Source: Antilocapra americana (lineage: Eukaryota; Chordata; Mammalia; Artiodactyla; Antilocapridae). Taken from it: 64,000 nucleotides of DNA. How positions within the stretch are numbered: position 1 is the stretch's first letter; the number at the start of each line of letters is the position of its first letter. This document shows positions 47,152 to 59,097 of the stretch, piece after piece. Below the pieces are notes generated by a model. It did no database searches and was not told where the DNA came from. It saw only the letters and a list, made by a program, of their open reading frames with translations. A program made the translations under genes and the position numbers. The stretch lies in assembly GCA_007570785.1 (NCBI GenBank), contig ML662449.1:16186049-16250048 (forward strand), in the 5' to 3' direction.

Positions 47152-47169
47152 AAATACCACAAATACCCT

Positions 47170-47320
47170 GTCAAATACTATATTCTTTATGTGAATTATT
47201 TAATTCAGTCCTCATAATCACCTCTTTACATATTTATTAACCTAGCCGAAAGAGGTTTTTGTCTAATATTGTAATTGCTTAATATCACAGCAATAAAGTG
47301 ATGAAGTTAGAATTTTAAAT
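47170..47320 (+). mobile_element. MIR fragment
   Basis: gtgaattatttaattcagtcc, cacagcaataaagtgatgaag and intermediate core positions fit MIR. It is diverged. Confidence 0.5.
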
Positions 47321-47689
47321 AATTGAATTTGGCTCTAAAAATTCAATAGCAAAAAATAGATACTTTCACATTGCCATAATTTTTTAAAAATGCTATGTTG
47401 TTCAATGATACCAAAGATAAGAGGGTGAGGTTGTTTTCATATAATGTACCTACTACAACTTGATACATATGTTTTGAGGATGATTTGGCACTAAAATTTA
47501 AATTTAAAATATGCCTACCTCTTGATTCAGTGTTTGTACTTTTAGGAATGTAGTAATCCCTGTTAGAGTTTTTAACTATTTTTCACTACCCATGAAAAAA
47601 TATGACTGCAAGTCTCTAACTTGGCTTTTAGAAAACAGAATTCAACAACTATGAAACAAAGGCTGAATAGAATGTAGGCATTGCATAGT
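47321..47689. other. AT-rich spacer, nothing recognised
   Basis: About 370 bp. No supported feature. Confidence 0.4.
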
Positions 47690-47800
47690 CCTTCCTTTTA
47701 TTAGATAATTACCAAATGGAGACCTGGAGAGGTTAAACATTTATTTCTAGTCATACAGCTAATTCTTATCAAGATAAGAGTAGAATATAATATTCTGTTT
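47690..47800 (+). mobile_element. MIR fragment
   Basis: aaatggagacctggagaggtt, tagtcatacagctaattc and aagagtagaat fit the central and 3' MIR consensus. Confidence 0.5.
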
Positions 47801-48933
47801 CCTGTTCCAGTAATGGATCTTTTATCCCAGAGACATTTTATTTGCATTATTCTGCAGACATTAGTCATATTATTCTGCAGATGTTATGTTATTCATGGAA
47901 AATAATATTTTTGCAATTTGTACCAGTTTAAGAAATATTTTTTTCTCTCATAATTCTAGTTCCTCAAAATACACACATGCCAAGTTATTCCACTGTGATA
48001 AGCATGAAGAAATAAAGACTCCATTGGGCAGCTAAACAGATTCTATGTGAATATGTTATTTTAGAGTTATTTATAGAAAAATATTAAATATCATTCATAA
48101 TACATCCAAGTGCATATTAAAACCCAAAATAAGTCATGTCATAATCTAGTAATAGCCAAATCCACAAAAAGAAGAATATTTTTGAAAAATTAGTATATGA
48201 TTATTATTGTTAAAATGTACAAATAGTACATAAATTTAAGGATGCCAAAGTTAAAGTGACTCAGCCAGCTTCTCAACTAATACCATGACACACCTCAGAG
48301 AGCACTATTCAAGTGTGCAAGTACTCTTGCTAGATATTTCTCTATATACCACGTGTTTGCATTTTTTCTCTGCATTTCAATTTCACCTAAGTGGAATTAT
48401 GCTTAGAAAATCTTTCCCTGTTTGAAAAATAGATCTATCATTTTCCTTTCAAGTAAAGTAGAATGTTCTTTAAAATTTTCTCTAATAGTGGTCATTATTC
48501 TGTTCCAAATTTTCTCTATTACATAAAATATCACAATGGATGTCCTTGAGCAAATAACTTGGTATTCTGATGCCAATGTTTCTAATAAATAGAAGAAATA
48601 TAATTGGCAGGTCAAATAGTATACATTTTATATTTGTTAGTAAAAAATCATCTCAAAAAGATATACCAGTTTAAACGTCCAACAATTGTGTAGGAAATGA
48701 GTACTTCCCCATAATCTTGCCAATTAGCAATTATATATTTTTAATTGGTTTACCTCAATGGTATTACACAAGCATTTTTATTTGAATTTTAGATATTACT
48801 TGAGATGTTAAATGCATTTAATGTGCTCATTTATGGATAGTTTGTCATACTTATGTTAACTGATTCAAATCCATAGTTAATGACAGTTCATAACTTTGCT
48901 CCCTGTGTTTTGTTTTGTTTCCTGTAGTACTGA
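47801..48933. other. Non-coding DNA, possible ancient LINE at 48530-48790
   Basis: The order ggcaggtcaaatagtatac, ctcaaaaagatataccag and ccaacaattgtgtagg resembles antisense old LINE-1, but divergence is high. The rest is unassigned. Confidence 0.35.
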
Positions 48934-48947
48934 CTCTTTCCTTATAG

Positions 48948-49127
48948 AAAGTGAAGTCATTCAGTCGTATCAGAGCCAGGCTCCTCCATCCATAGAATTT
49001 TCCAGGCAAGAATACTGGAGTGGGTTGCCATTTCCTTCTCTAGGAGATCTTCCAGACCCAGGAATTGAACTATGGTCTCTCTCATTGTAGGCAGATGCTT
49101 TACCATCTCAGCCACAAAGGAAGTTAC
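48948..49127 (-). mobile_element. Bov-tA-type SINE with 14-bp target duplication
   Basis: Antisense. It lacks a piece near the tail (gtcgtatcagagccaggctcc joins distant parts of the body) but keeps the tRNA-like head. The perfect 14-bp repeat ctctttccttatag at 48934-48947 and 49128-49141 gives the limits. Confidence 0.95.
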
Positions 49128-49315
49128 CTCTTTCCTTATAGCTTTGACATAAATATTTGTATTACTATGTTCTAGTCTATTATTTATTCAAATAAATGCA
49201 TCCAGTCTTTCTTATTTTTCATAACATCATGTTTTTCAGAATGCTCATATTGCCTTTGCCACCTAAAATTGATTTAATTTTCATATGGTTAATTCAATTG
49301 ATGATTTGCTTTATA

Positions 49316-49378
49316 GCTACAGTCCATAGGGCTGCAAAGAGTCCAACACAGCTGAAAAGACTTAGCATGCAAACACAT
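49316..49378 (+). mobile_element. SINE tail fragment, sense
   Basis: ctacagtccatagggctgc, aaagagtccaacacagctg and gacttagcatgc are the last 60 bp of a Bov-tA body. It leads into a CA/TG-rich stretch at about 49370-49415. Confidence 0.85.
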
Positions 49379-49694
49379 ACATGTTTATATGTTTGTGTGT
49401 GTATGCATGTGTATGTACTCTTCTGTCAAAATCTTTCATTTATCTTAATTTTTGTATATATATGAGAAAATATAGATAAAAACTTAATTATTTCCAAAAT
49501 TGATAGACATTGTTTCGGTATCATTTTAAACATTTTTTAATAATCATCTGTAATATATGTATATATCCCATATATACATGGGGTCTCTTACTCTTTGGTT
49601 TTGTGTTTGCTTTTTATATTATTATTTTTTTCTTAAATCTGTGAAGTGCCAAGTAATTGGACACTTTTTAAGGTATAGTAAATTCTCCACAATT

Positions 49695-49765
49695 TTATTT
49701 CCAGCTTTATTGAGATATAACACTTATAACATTGCATCAGTTTAAAGTGTACATCATAATAATAT
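49695..49765 (-). mobile_element. Old LINE-1 3' fragment, antisense
   Basis: ccagctttattgagatataac, cttataacattgcatcag and tttaaagtgtacatc form a very common motif of mammalian L1 3' ends on the reverse strand. Confidence 0.65.
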
Positions 49766-50078
49766 AATATAAAGCCCATATGAAAGAATTTCTGTTTGCA
49801 GAACTGTATACCTTTCCACTTTTCCACAGCTGGTTAACTCTACTCTGATATTCTACCTATTTTACTAGCAGCAGCATAAATTTCAATATTCTATTTGGTT
49901 AGATAACTTGATCAAGAGCTATTGCTTGAGTATTATTTAGTTTGATTTACAAATCAAAATGAATTTTTCCAAGGTGTGACTAAAAGCCTTTATTTTCTAG
50001 CGTGCATAACTTTTTCTGTCACTGTCATAGTTAATTAGTTACTCTTTTCTTTGTTGCTTATTTTTAAATTAATAGTTT
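49766..50078. other. Non-coding spacer, nothing recognised
   Basis: About 310 bp. No supported feature. Confidence 0.4.
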
Positions 50079-50297
50079 TCATTTGAAAAGACCCTGATAC
50101 TGGGACAGATTGAGGGCAGGAGGAGAAGGGGACAACAGAGGATGAGATGGTTGGATGGCATCACCAACTCGATGGACATGCGTTTGGGTAGACTCTGGGG
50201 GTTGGGGATGGACAGGGAGGCCTGGCGTGCTGTGGTTCATGGAGTCGCAAAGAGTTGGACATGACTGATCAACTGAACTGAACTGAACTGAACTGAA
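50079..50297 (+). mobile_element. BovB LINE 3' tail, sense
   Basis: catttgaaaagaccctgatac to (actga)n. It holds only the last 200 bp of the coding end plus the tail (four tandem ctgaa units). It is the shortest BovB copy here. Confidence 0.93.
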
Positions 50298-51558
50298 AGT
50301 AGCATTGTAAAAACACACATAATTTCATTAGAACAATGAGATAAACAAGTGTATATTATTGTCCAACATTGCTATGTGCACCTGTGATAATTATATCATT
50401 TACAAAGGCAACATTTGTTTTACTGATAAGAAAATTTTTAGGCTACAAAGTTCTTTAAGATCATTACTTCAAAACCCCCTATTTAGATATGATGATCTTG
50501 AGACCTTCAGATATTAACTAGTTAAGTCCTAAATCATGTAGTAACTTTGCATATCTGCCTAGTACCAGGTATTTATATCCTTAAGGAAGTTTGTGTTTCA
50601 CCTTATATTTTATGTCTTACACTTTTAATTTTCATGTGTGCAGGTAGTTTGAGCCCTGAGAGTTAGTATTTTCTCTTCAGCCCCTCAAGAGAACCAAAAC
50701 ACAAGAGTGAGCCCTAAATCATATGTAGAAAATAAGCAAAGCTATTTAAAATGAAACAAACTAGTCCCATAAGAAGTCAAGTCTCTAAGGAGTCTGTGTT
50801 ATTTTCAGGATAAAACAATGTCGACTATTGATTTCACAGAACTACTTATCAGCTGTGGTGTCCACATGCACAGCCAATACCTAAAAGCACTTCATGTTAA
50901 ATCAGCTTATGAAAATATTAAATACTACAAAGAAATTTTTTTTTAAAAATTACACTTCTGCAAAGGATGATAAACAAAAAGTACAGTTGCATTTAAGAAA
51001 TATTTGAAGTTCCTTTTCAAAAAGATTGGCTGCAGAATGCTAAAATCTGTAGCATAAGAGAAAGACTTTGGTATCGCACATTCATTCAATTTATTTTACT
51101 TCCTTTGCAATCTACATTGGATTATACCCTGTCACTGTGCTCTTTTTCACAATTTTTAAAGGATTTGCATAATAGGGAGAAAAAGGTTTTAATTACTGTC
51201 TCTCAGATGAAAGATGTCTATTCTGTTAAAACAGATAATTTGCAGTCAAAATATACAATATAGCCTGTTTTAAGTCCATTTCTATAAATAGTACTATTCC
51301 TATATTTCACAGAATTATCCATGAATAAAATTTATTCCCTTTTTCATTAGAGTAACGTAGCAGAAGTAAACAAAAAAGAAAGAGAGAGAGAATGTACATT
51401 GTAATTTGGGATCTTTAAATTTCAAACACAAATGTTACATGTTCCCTCAATAGAAAATCACAATTATACTAACTCCTCAAAATTAGTAGTAACTGGTTTA
51501 CTTGTAACTTTGGTAACATAATTAATTAGGGAGCAAACTTAAAATATATTCTGTAGAT
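50298..51558. other. 1.26 kb DNA with no recognised repeat
   Basis: No supported feature. A GA-rich run lies at about 51375-51393. Confidence 0.4.
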
Positions 51559-51570
51559 ATATTTCTTAAT

Positions 51571-51795
51571 GTGCATGCATGCTCAGTTGTTTCAGCTATG
51601 TCCAACTCGTTGTGACCCCATGGACTGTAACCTGCCAGGCTCCTCTGCCCATGGGATTTTCCTGGCAAGAATACTATAGCGGTTTGCCATGCCCTCCTCC
51701 AGAGGGTATCTTCCTGACCCAGGTATTGAACCCACATCTCCTGTGTTTACTGCATTGCAGGTATATTCTTTACCACTGAGCCACTGGGGAAGCCC
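51571..51795 (-). mobile_element. Bov-tA-type SINE with 12-bp target duplication
   Basis: Complete antisense copy, gtgcatgcatgctcagttg to gagccactggggaagccc. The perfect 12-bp repeat atatttcttaat at 51559-51570 and 51796-51807 delimits it. Confidence 0.96.
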
Positions 51796-51807
51796 ATATT
51801 TCTTAAT

Positions 51808-53164
51808 ATTACTAGTTATAAATTGGAATGCAAATCAAAATAGAGGCAAGATTCCTATATTGATAAACAAAAATGTAAACAAGTATGTAGTTAAAAGCTG
51901 TGCTAATAAATGTTTCAATAAGCATGACTTACTATCAAATCTGTACTTCTAGAATGCATTTTCAAAGGATTAAATAAGGAATAAACTCACTAAAATATTT
52001 GACTAGCATTTCAGCTCAGTGTCTCATTTCAGACGTTAGAGAATCACAGCTGAAAAAGTAGTATTTAGATCTTGTTCTCTAAGGTTGAGGAAATAATCAC
52101 AGCTTTATAGAAATCTAGTGCAGTTCTTCAAACACTGCCAGCTCATGATTTACCTGTCAATCAACTGGAGTCAGAGATAAAGAAATTTTAAAAGCCCTGT
52201 TGAAAACTGCTGGCAGACACCAACACAGAACTAAAAAGAGCATTAGAGACAGCTCTGTTTACCAGCAATTAACTGGACCCAAAGCCCTGTCAGCAGTTCT
52301 GGAAGTGCAGTCCTGCTTTGTGTCTGTTCTTTAGCATTCAAATAGTGTGAAAAACTGGATACATCCCTCTACTGCAACTGATACACATGATAAACTCCAG
52401 ACCTAGAGTAACAGTGAGGTATCCAGGAATCATCATTAAATGGAACGTGTGAAAGAAAGAAGTAGTTTGTGAAGATGTGCTACTAAATTTTTTTCCAGGT
52501 TAAAACACAAAAATTTTAATAAAAATCCTCCAATCATCAACTAACCAGCTATCCCTCTGGCAGCATTTAATAGAACTGAAATCATTCTCTTAATAATACA
52601 AAGGACTCTAGCTCAAAGCTTTAACCTTAGATAGTCATATGACTGCATATTCGGTCTTTCTTTTTTAAAAGTAAATACAATGGAAGACAGTAGTGCGGGT
52701 ATTATTTATGTGGTCACATATTGGCAGACAACTTCAGGGCTGTCTTTGGGTAATGTGAATTAGTGAGTGTTCTTCCTCATGTTTTTTGAGAGAACTGGAA
52801 AAATAAATAAATTAAATCATTCTTCCAAATTAAGATACTATAACTTTGCACTCTACTTATGAGTTTTTAATGAACCCTTAAGATTTTCTACTCAAATGGC
52901 ATTTCAGAATCTAAATTCTGATAATAATCTTGAAGAACATAGGTGAAAATGAACTTATAAATCACTATAACATTGACAGGACAGTTATGCAGTTGTTAAC
53001 AAACTATATAAAAATTGAGTTTTCTGTATGCCAAAGTACTTACACAAATAATCATTATGGAAAAAGTCTTATGACTATAAAGAAGTTTATGTAGAGACCT
53101 CTCTGAGGTATGGCACAAAGGAAAGATCTAATACTAAGAAGAGAACTGGTAAGATCTGTTTGAT
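51808..53164. other. 1.36 kb DNA with no recognised repeat
   Basis: 52000-52480 is less AT-rich than its surroundings and shows no interspersed-repeat signature. It is listed in the findings as a conservation candidate. No open frame of note. Confidence 0.4.
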
Positions 53165-53425
53165 TGTTTGTTTGTTTGTTAACTTTTTATTTTATATTGG
53201 AGGACAGTTGATGAACAATGTTGCATTAATTTCAGATGTACAACAACGTGATTCATTTATACATATACATGTATCTGTGTTTTTCAAATTCTTTTCCCAA
53301 TTAGGTTGTTGCAGAATATTGAGCAGAGTTTCTGAGGTTGTCGTACTGAGTGAAGTAATTCAGATAGAGAAAGAGAAATATCATATGGTATCATTTGTAT
53401 GCAGTATCTTAAAAAAAATATTGAT
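53165..53425 (-). mobile_element. LINE-1 3' end with inverted 5' segment
   Basis: 53165-53330 is the antisense L1 3' terminus: a (GTTT)n/T-rich tail, tattggaggacagttgatg, gtacaacaacgtgattc, gttgttgcagaatattgag. 53331-53425 is a neighbouring part of the L1 3'UTR but in sense orientation (cgtactgagtgaagtaattc, aaatatcatatggtatc). This is the pattern left by twin priming. gatctgtt (53153) and gatatgtt (53422) may be remnants of the target duplication. Confidence 0.75.
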
Positions 53426-53585
53426 ATGTTCTGTTCTATCATACAAATTCTCTCTACAGGAATTTGACTGTTGTACCTAGAAGATAAACAGTGCAACAAC
53501 AAACTACAACCTTGCTCAGGTCCCCAGTCTGTCTTCCAACTGTATCCCACTACATGTTATTTGGGGTTTCTTAGCTTGATGGTTG

Positions 53586-53837
53586 GAGAAGGCAATGGCA
53601 CCCCACTCCGGTACTCTTGCTTGGAAAATCCCATGGACGGAGGAGCCTGCTAGGCTGAGAGTCGAACACGACTGAGCGACTTCACTTTCACTTTTCACTT
53701 TCATGCATTGAAGAAGGAAATGGCAACTCACTCCAGTATTCTTGCCTGGAGAATCCCGGGGACGGGGGAGCCTGGTGGGCTGCCGTCTATGGGGTCGCAT
53801 AGAGTCGGACACGACTGAGCAACTTAGCAGCAGCAGC
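53586..53837 (+). mobile_element. Bov-A2 SINE, sense
   Basis: Two Bov-A units: the first starts gagaaggcaatggcaccccac, then comes the linker cttcactttcacttttcac, the second unit (gaaggaaatggcaactcac) and the end (agc)n. The sequence is close to the family pattern, with a small deletion in the first unit (ctgctaggctgagagtc). cttgat at about 53575 and 53841 may be part of the target duplication. Confidence 0.93.
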
Positions 53838-53840
53838 AAC

Positions 53841-54730
53841 TTGATAGTAGAATACAGGCTTTGCTATCTGATTAAGGGTAAACTTTAGGCAAGGTACTCT
53901 CCCTGAGTGTTAGTGAGCGTGAATTTTTAGGTCCTATTCAGCCTCCTGTGCTTAGGGTAGTTCTGTTTTCCCCTCCTTGTTCTCTTCTTCAGGTTCACTA
54001 GTGTTTACCTTTCAGCAGCTTCTTTGGTGCACTCTGTCACCGTTTGTTCTGATGGACATAAATTAGTTAAGTTTGTTTGCACTTTGCTCATTCTTCCTAT
54101 TTTGCATTTTTATGTGTAGCAGAAGTTTAATATCTTTATAAAGGCAGAGAGAGAGATCAAGATGAAAGTCCTGAGTGTTGCCTTTACCATCATAGATTTA
54201 ACATTTTATTCCATTGTAGAAAAAGGCTGAAGGAATCAGGTGTTTTCCTGGCCCTCCTGCACAGCTGCTATTCCCATACCTAGATGTGCTCCATAATGGA
54301 TATTTCTTAGGGCTATTGTACAATATTTTATGACTGATGCTGCAATGAATACCATTCTACATTTACAAGATTAGATAGATAAATAGATAAATGATAGATA
54401 AAATGTCTTACTATCTACTTTAATTCTAGAGAAGAATACACTTTGTCATAGAAATTTGATTTTGGAAAGAAGTAAATATTGGTGTAAGAAAAACTGAAAT
54501 TAACCACAAAGAAAAAGTTATTGTTTTATATATAAATTCGAAATATAAATACTAAGTGAAACATCTAAAACATACTAACTCTACACTAAGGTTAACACAC
54601 AAGAAAACACTCATACAGGAATATATATCTTCATTGGCTACCTCTTTCATGTTGAAAGTTTACTATGTAGGGGATAGCCAGGGACATTGTAAAGTAGATG
54701 TGTCCTGGAGGAGCACCTGTTAAATTATTT
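53841..54730. other. Non-coding DNA with a short GATA-like tract
   Basis: A gatagata-like run lies at 54370-54402. 54290-54355 faintly resembles antisense old L1. Otherwise nothing recognised. Confidence 0.4.
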
Positions 54731-54734
54731 GGTG

Positions 54735-54857
54735 GTGGTGATTTAGCTGCTAAGTCGTGTCCGACTCTTGAGACCTCATAGACTATAACCTGCCAGGGTT
54801 CCCATCCATGGGATTCTCTAGGAAAGAATACTAGAGTGGGTTGCCATTTTCTTTTCA
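54735..54857 (-). mobile_element. Bov-A-type SINE unit, antisense
   Basis: gctgctaagtcgtgtccgactc to gagtgggttgccattttc. One Bov-A unit with the CTG end shortened. Confidence 0.9.
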
Positions 54858-55226
54858 TAAGTTATTTAAAGATGTTATTAAACTTTAATAATGAAAAGCT
54901 TCTGGTACTTAGTTTGAAAGTGAAATTTGTGAAAGAAAAAAAAATTGGAAATAAAGAACCAGGAAATCATCTGAATGAGGCCTGTGATAATGTCAACTTT
55001 TAAAAATAAGCAGTAGATATTAGACTATTCATTAAGTGGCTTTGCTTCAATTGTCTAACCTTTGACATAAATTGTTGCTGGATACTTTGCAAAAACAGAA
55101 TTACAGAATGTATGAAATGTGTAGATGAGAAATGAAAATTGAGAACTAACTGCTTGATGATATTTTAATGGGCATTTTTTTAAGTTGTATTTTTAATTTC
55201 TTTAATTATTAGTGAAAGCTCTCTTG
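54858..55226. other. AT-rich spacer, nothing recognised
   Basis: About 370 bp. No supported feature. Confidence 0.4.
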
Positions 55227-55810
55227 TTGTTCAGCCAAGTGGTCTGCAACTCTTTGCGACACCATGGACTACAGCACTCCAGGCTTCCCTGTCCTTCACT
55301 ATCTCCTGGAGTTTGCTTCAACTCATGTCTGTTGAGGCAGTTATGTCATCCTTTGTAGCTCTCTTCAACTCTTGCTCTCAACCTTTCCCAGCATCAGGGT
55401 TTTTCCAGGGAATCGGCCCTTTCCATCAGATTGCCAAAGTACTGGAGCTTCAACTTCAGCCTCAGTCCTTGACTATTCAGCGTTGATTTCCTTTAGGATT
55501 GACTGATTTGATCTCTGCAGCCAAAGGACTCTCAAGAGTCTTCTCCAAAGCCACAGTTCAAAAGCATCAATACTTTGGCCCTCAGCCTTTTTTCTGGCCC
55601 ACCTCTCACATCAGTATGTGTCACTGGGAAAAACCATAGTTTTGACTACATAGCCCTTGTTGGCAAAGCGATGTCTCTGCTTTTTAATATGCTCTGTAGG
55701 TTTCTCATAGCTCCCCTTCCAAGGAGCCAGTGTCTTTTACTACAATGGCTGCAGTCACAGTCCGCAATGATTTTGGGACCCAAGAAAATAAAATCTGTCC
55801 CTGTTTCCTA
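55227..55810 (-). mobile_element. BovB LINE 3' end, antisense, older copy
   Basis: From gttgttcagccaagtggtctg to aaaataaaatctgtccctgtttc. It is more diverged than the other copies, with several short deletions. It holds only post-RT sequence. The (ttcag)n tail is reduced. Confidence 0.92.
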
Positions 55811-56545
55811 GTTACTATAAAATGACATTTAAAACATTTAATGCTAATAAATCCAGATGTAGCATAAGAATATTGGGAAAGTTTGGTGTTGATTCCATTG
55901 GGGCTGCATTAAGAAAAATAAAGTTATCTAAATAAGTGGGAAAATTAAATTTAGTGAGATAATTAGTGTATAAGCACTTTATTTATTATTAGGCTGTGTA
56001 CAAATGTTAGTTATTAATTTCATTAGCATAGTAAGTGCAATAAATAGGATTCGGTGGAGAAGATAGAAGGAGCTAGTCTCATTCAGAAGGGTATTAGAAC
56101 ATTCTAGGTAAATGCAAGCCAAGTATGAAGCAGAAGGTACCAACAGTACTGTAAAATAACAGGGAAATTTATTATATTTGGATTAGATGCATAAAGGCCA
56201 TCAGAAATATATCAATTAATACATCTAGTATTACATTTCTAGCCCCATATTGCCTTCCCTTACACTCCATACCAAAATACTGATTCACTCCCAGTGTGAA
56301 CAAACTCTTGTGGGGTGTGTTTGGCTGGATTTTAGATAACATGGATAAGAACAGCCCTATTGTTTAATAGACCCTGGAGTTCTTGCTGTTAAACCAGACT
56401 TATAGAAGTTCACATAATATTGATAACAATAGCAGTTCAATGCAACTAAGTGCTTCATATGCCCTAACATTTTCCTTACAAAACTTTACAACCTAGTACA
56501 GGAACAACCTAGTACATATTTTCCTGTATTGTATAGATATCAGGT
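55811..56545. other. Non-coding DNA, nothing recognised
   Basis: About 735 bp. No supported feature. Confidence 0.4.
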
Positions 56546-56558
56546 ATAAGGTACAGAA

Positions 56559-58514
56559 CTATGGACAGAGGTTCATGACATTGTAAAGGAAGCAATGATC
56601 AACACAATCCCCCCAAAAAAGAAATGCAAAATGGCTGTCTGAGAAGGCCTTACAAATAATTATGAAAAGAAGAGAAGTGAAAGGCAAAGGAGAAATGGAA
56701 AGATATACTCATGTGAATGCAGAGTTCCAAAGAATAGCAAGGAGAGATAAGAGAGCCTTCCTCAATGATCAATGCAAATAAACAGAGAAAAACAACAGAA
56801 TGGGAAATATTAGAGATCTCTTCAAGAAAATTACAGATACCAAGGGAACTTTCAGCAAAGGTAGGCACATGGAAGACAGAAATGAAATGGATCTAACAGA
56901 GGAAGATGATATTAAGAAGACATGGCAAGAATACATAGAAGAACTGCACAAAAAGATCTTCATGATCCAGATAATCACAATGGTGTGATCACTCACCTAG
57001 AGCCAGACATTCTGGAATGTGAAATCAAGTGGGCCTTAGGAAGCATCACTATAAACAAAGTTAGTAGAGGTGATGGAATTCCAGTTGAGCTATTTCAAAT
57101 CCTAAAAGATGATGCTGTGAAAGCGCTGCACTCAATATGCCAGCAAATTTGGAAAACTCAGTAGTGGCCACAGGACTGGAAAAGGTCAGTTTTCATTCCA
57201 ATCCCAAAGAAAGGCAATGCCAAAGAATGCTCAAACTGCTGCACAGTTGCACTCATCTCACATGCTAACAAAATAATGATCAAAATTCTGCAACCCAGGC
57301 TTCAACAGTACATGAATTGTGGAATTCCAGATGTTCAAGCTGGCTTAGAAAAGGCAGAGGAACCAGAGGTCAAATTGCCAACATCCGATGAATCGTCAAA
57401 AAAACAAGAATGTTCCCGAAAAACATCTATTTCTGCTTTATTGACTATGCCAAAGCCTTTGACTGTGTGGATCACAATAAACTATGGAAAATTCTGAAAG
57501 AGATGGGAATACCAGACCATCTGACCTGACTCCTGAGAAATCTGTATGCAGGTCAAGAAGCAACAGTTAGAAGTGGACATGGAACAACAGACTGGTTCCA
57601 AATAGGAAAAGGAGTACATCAAGGCTGTATATTGCCACCCTGCTTATTTAACTTATATGCAGAGTACATCATGAGAAATGCTGGACTGGATGAAGCACAA
57701 GCTGGAATCAAGATTGCTGGGAGAAATATCAATAAACTCAGATATGCAGACACCACCCTCATGGCAGAAAGTAAAGAAAAACTAAAGAGCCTCTTGCTGA
57801 AGTGAAAGAGGAGAGTGAAAAAGTTGGCTTAAAACTCAACATTCAGAAAACTAATATGGCATCTGGTCCTATCACTTCATGGCAGATAGATGGGGAAACA
57901 GTGGAAATAGTGACAGACTTTATTTTGGGGGCTCCAAAATCACTGCAAATGGTGAGTGAAGCCATGGAATTAAAAGATTTTTGCTCCTTGGGAAAAAAGT
58001 TATGACCAACCTAGATAGCATATTAAAAAGCAGAGACATTACTTTGCCAACAAAGGTCCATCTAGTCAAGACTCTGCTTTTTCCAGTAGTCATGTATGGA
58101 TGTGAGAGTTAGACTATAAAGAAAACTGAGCACCAAAGAATTGATGCTTTTGAACTGTGGTGCTGGAGAAGACTCTGACAGCCCCTTGGATTGCAAGGAG
58201 ATCCAATCGTTCCTTCATAAAAGAAATCAGTCCTGAATAATCATTGGAAGGTCTGATGTTGAAGTTGAAACTCCAATACTTTGGGTCACCTGATGCGAAG
58301 AGCTGACTCATTTGAAAAGACCCTGTTGCTAGGAAAGTTTGAAGGCAAGAGGAGAAGGGGAAAACAGAGGATGAAATGATTGGATGGCTTCACTGACTCA
58401 ATGGACATGTGTTCAAGTAAACTCCGGGAGTTGGTAATGGACAGGGAGGCCTGATATGCTGCAGTCCATGGGGTTGAAAAGAATTGGACATGACTGAGCA
58501 ACTGAACTGACCTG
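56559..58514 (+). mobile_element. Longest BovB LINE copy (1.96 kb) with 13-bp target duplication
   Basis: The sense copy begins in the linker between endonuclease and RT, so the endonuclease is missing. Open pieces at 56922-57164 and 57276-57497 hold the N-terminal RT part (DILECEIKWALGSITINK; later PKPLTVWITINYGKF in a shifted frame). 57802-58005 holds the post-RT part. The active-site box lacks one Asp codon (YAD then TT, about 57743-57757). Several frameshifts and stops are visible. ataaggtacagaa at 56546-56558 and 58515-58527 is a perfect duplication. Confidence 0.97.
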
Positions 58515-58527
58515 ATAAGGTACAGAA

Positions 58528-59097
58528 GATTCATGTAAATTACTCAAGATATTCTAACTATTAGAAGACAAGTTCAGGCTGCCTGTCTCCAGCTGACTGA
58601 GCTGTTGTTCCTGAGGAGATTAATGTTTGTTATATTTGGCATAAATTTTTCTGACATCTCTCAAAGTGATTGAACCCACACACAGGTATTCTCCAAATTC
58701 CTTTTTACTTTGACTTAGTGAATTTCCTGCTCCTTGCTTCTCTCACTCCTTCCTCTCTCATAATCCAACTTTGCACAATATCCTCAAGTACTGAATACTG
58801 ACATTTGGCAGTGTTCTTGAATATCTGAATAATAAATTATTTCTCAAAAATTTTATTTTCTCATCTCAAACACTGAGATGGCTAAAGAAAGAAAATATAA
58901 CCTAAGCAGTCTTTAATAGCATCAACATGATTAACTCCAAGTCTAACATGATGCAAAATTAACTATTCATGCCAAAATATCTAATGAAAAATCTATTATA
59001 TTAGTTTATAAAAATCACCTCATCCCAGTCGTCCCAATGTCTGTTATTATAGCAACTATCATCTCATTTCTTCATTAAGTAGTATGACTAACAGCTA
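58528..59097. other. Non-coding spacer, nothing recognised
   Basis: About 570 bp. No supported feature. Confidence 0.4.
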
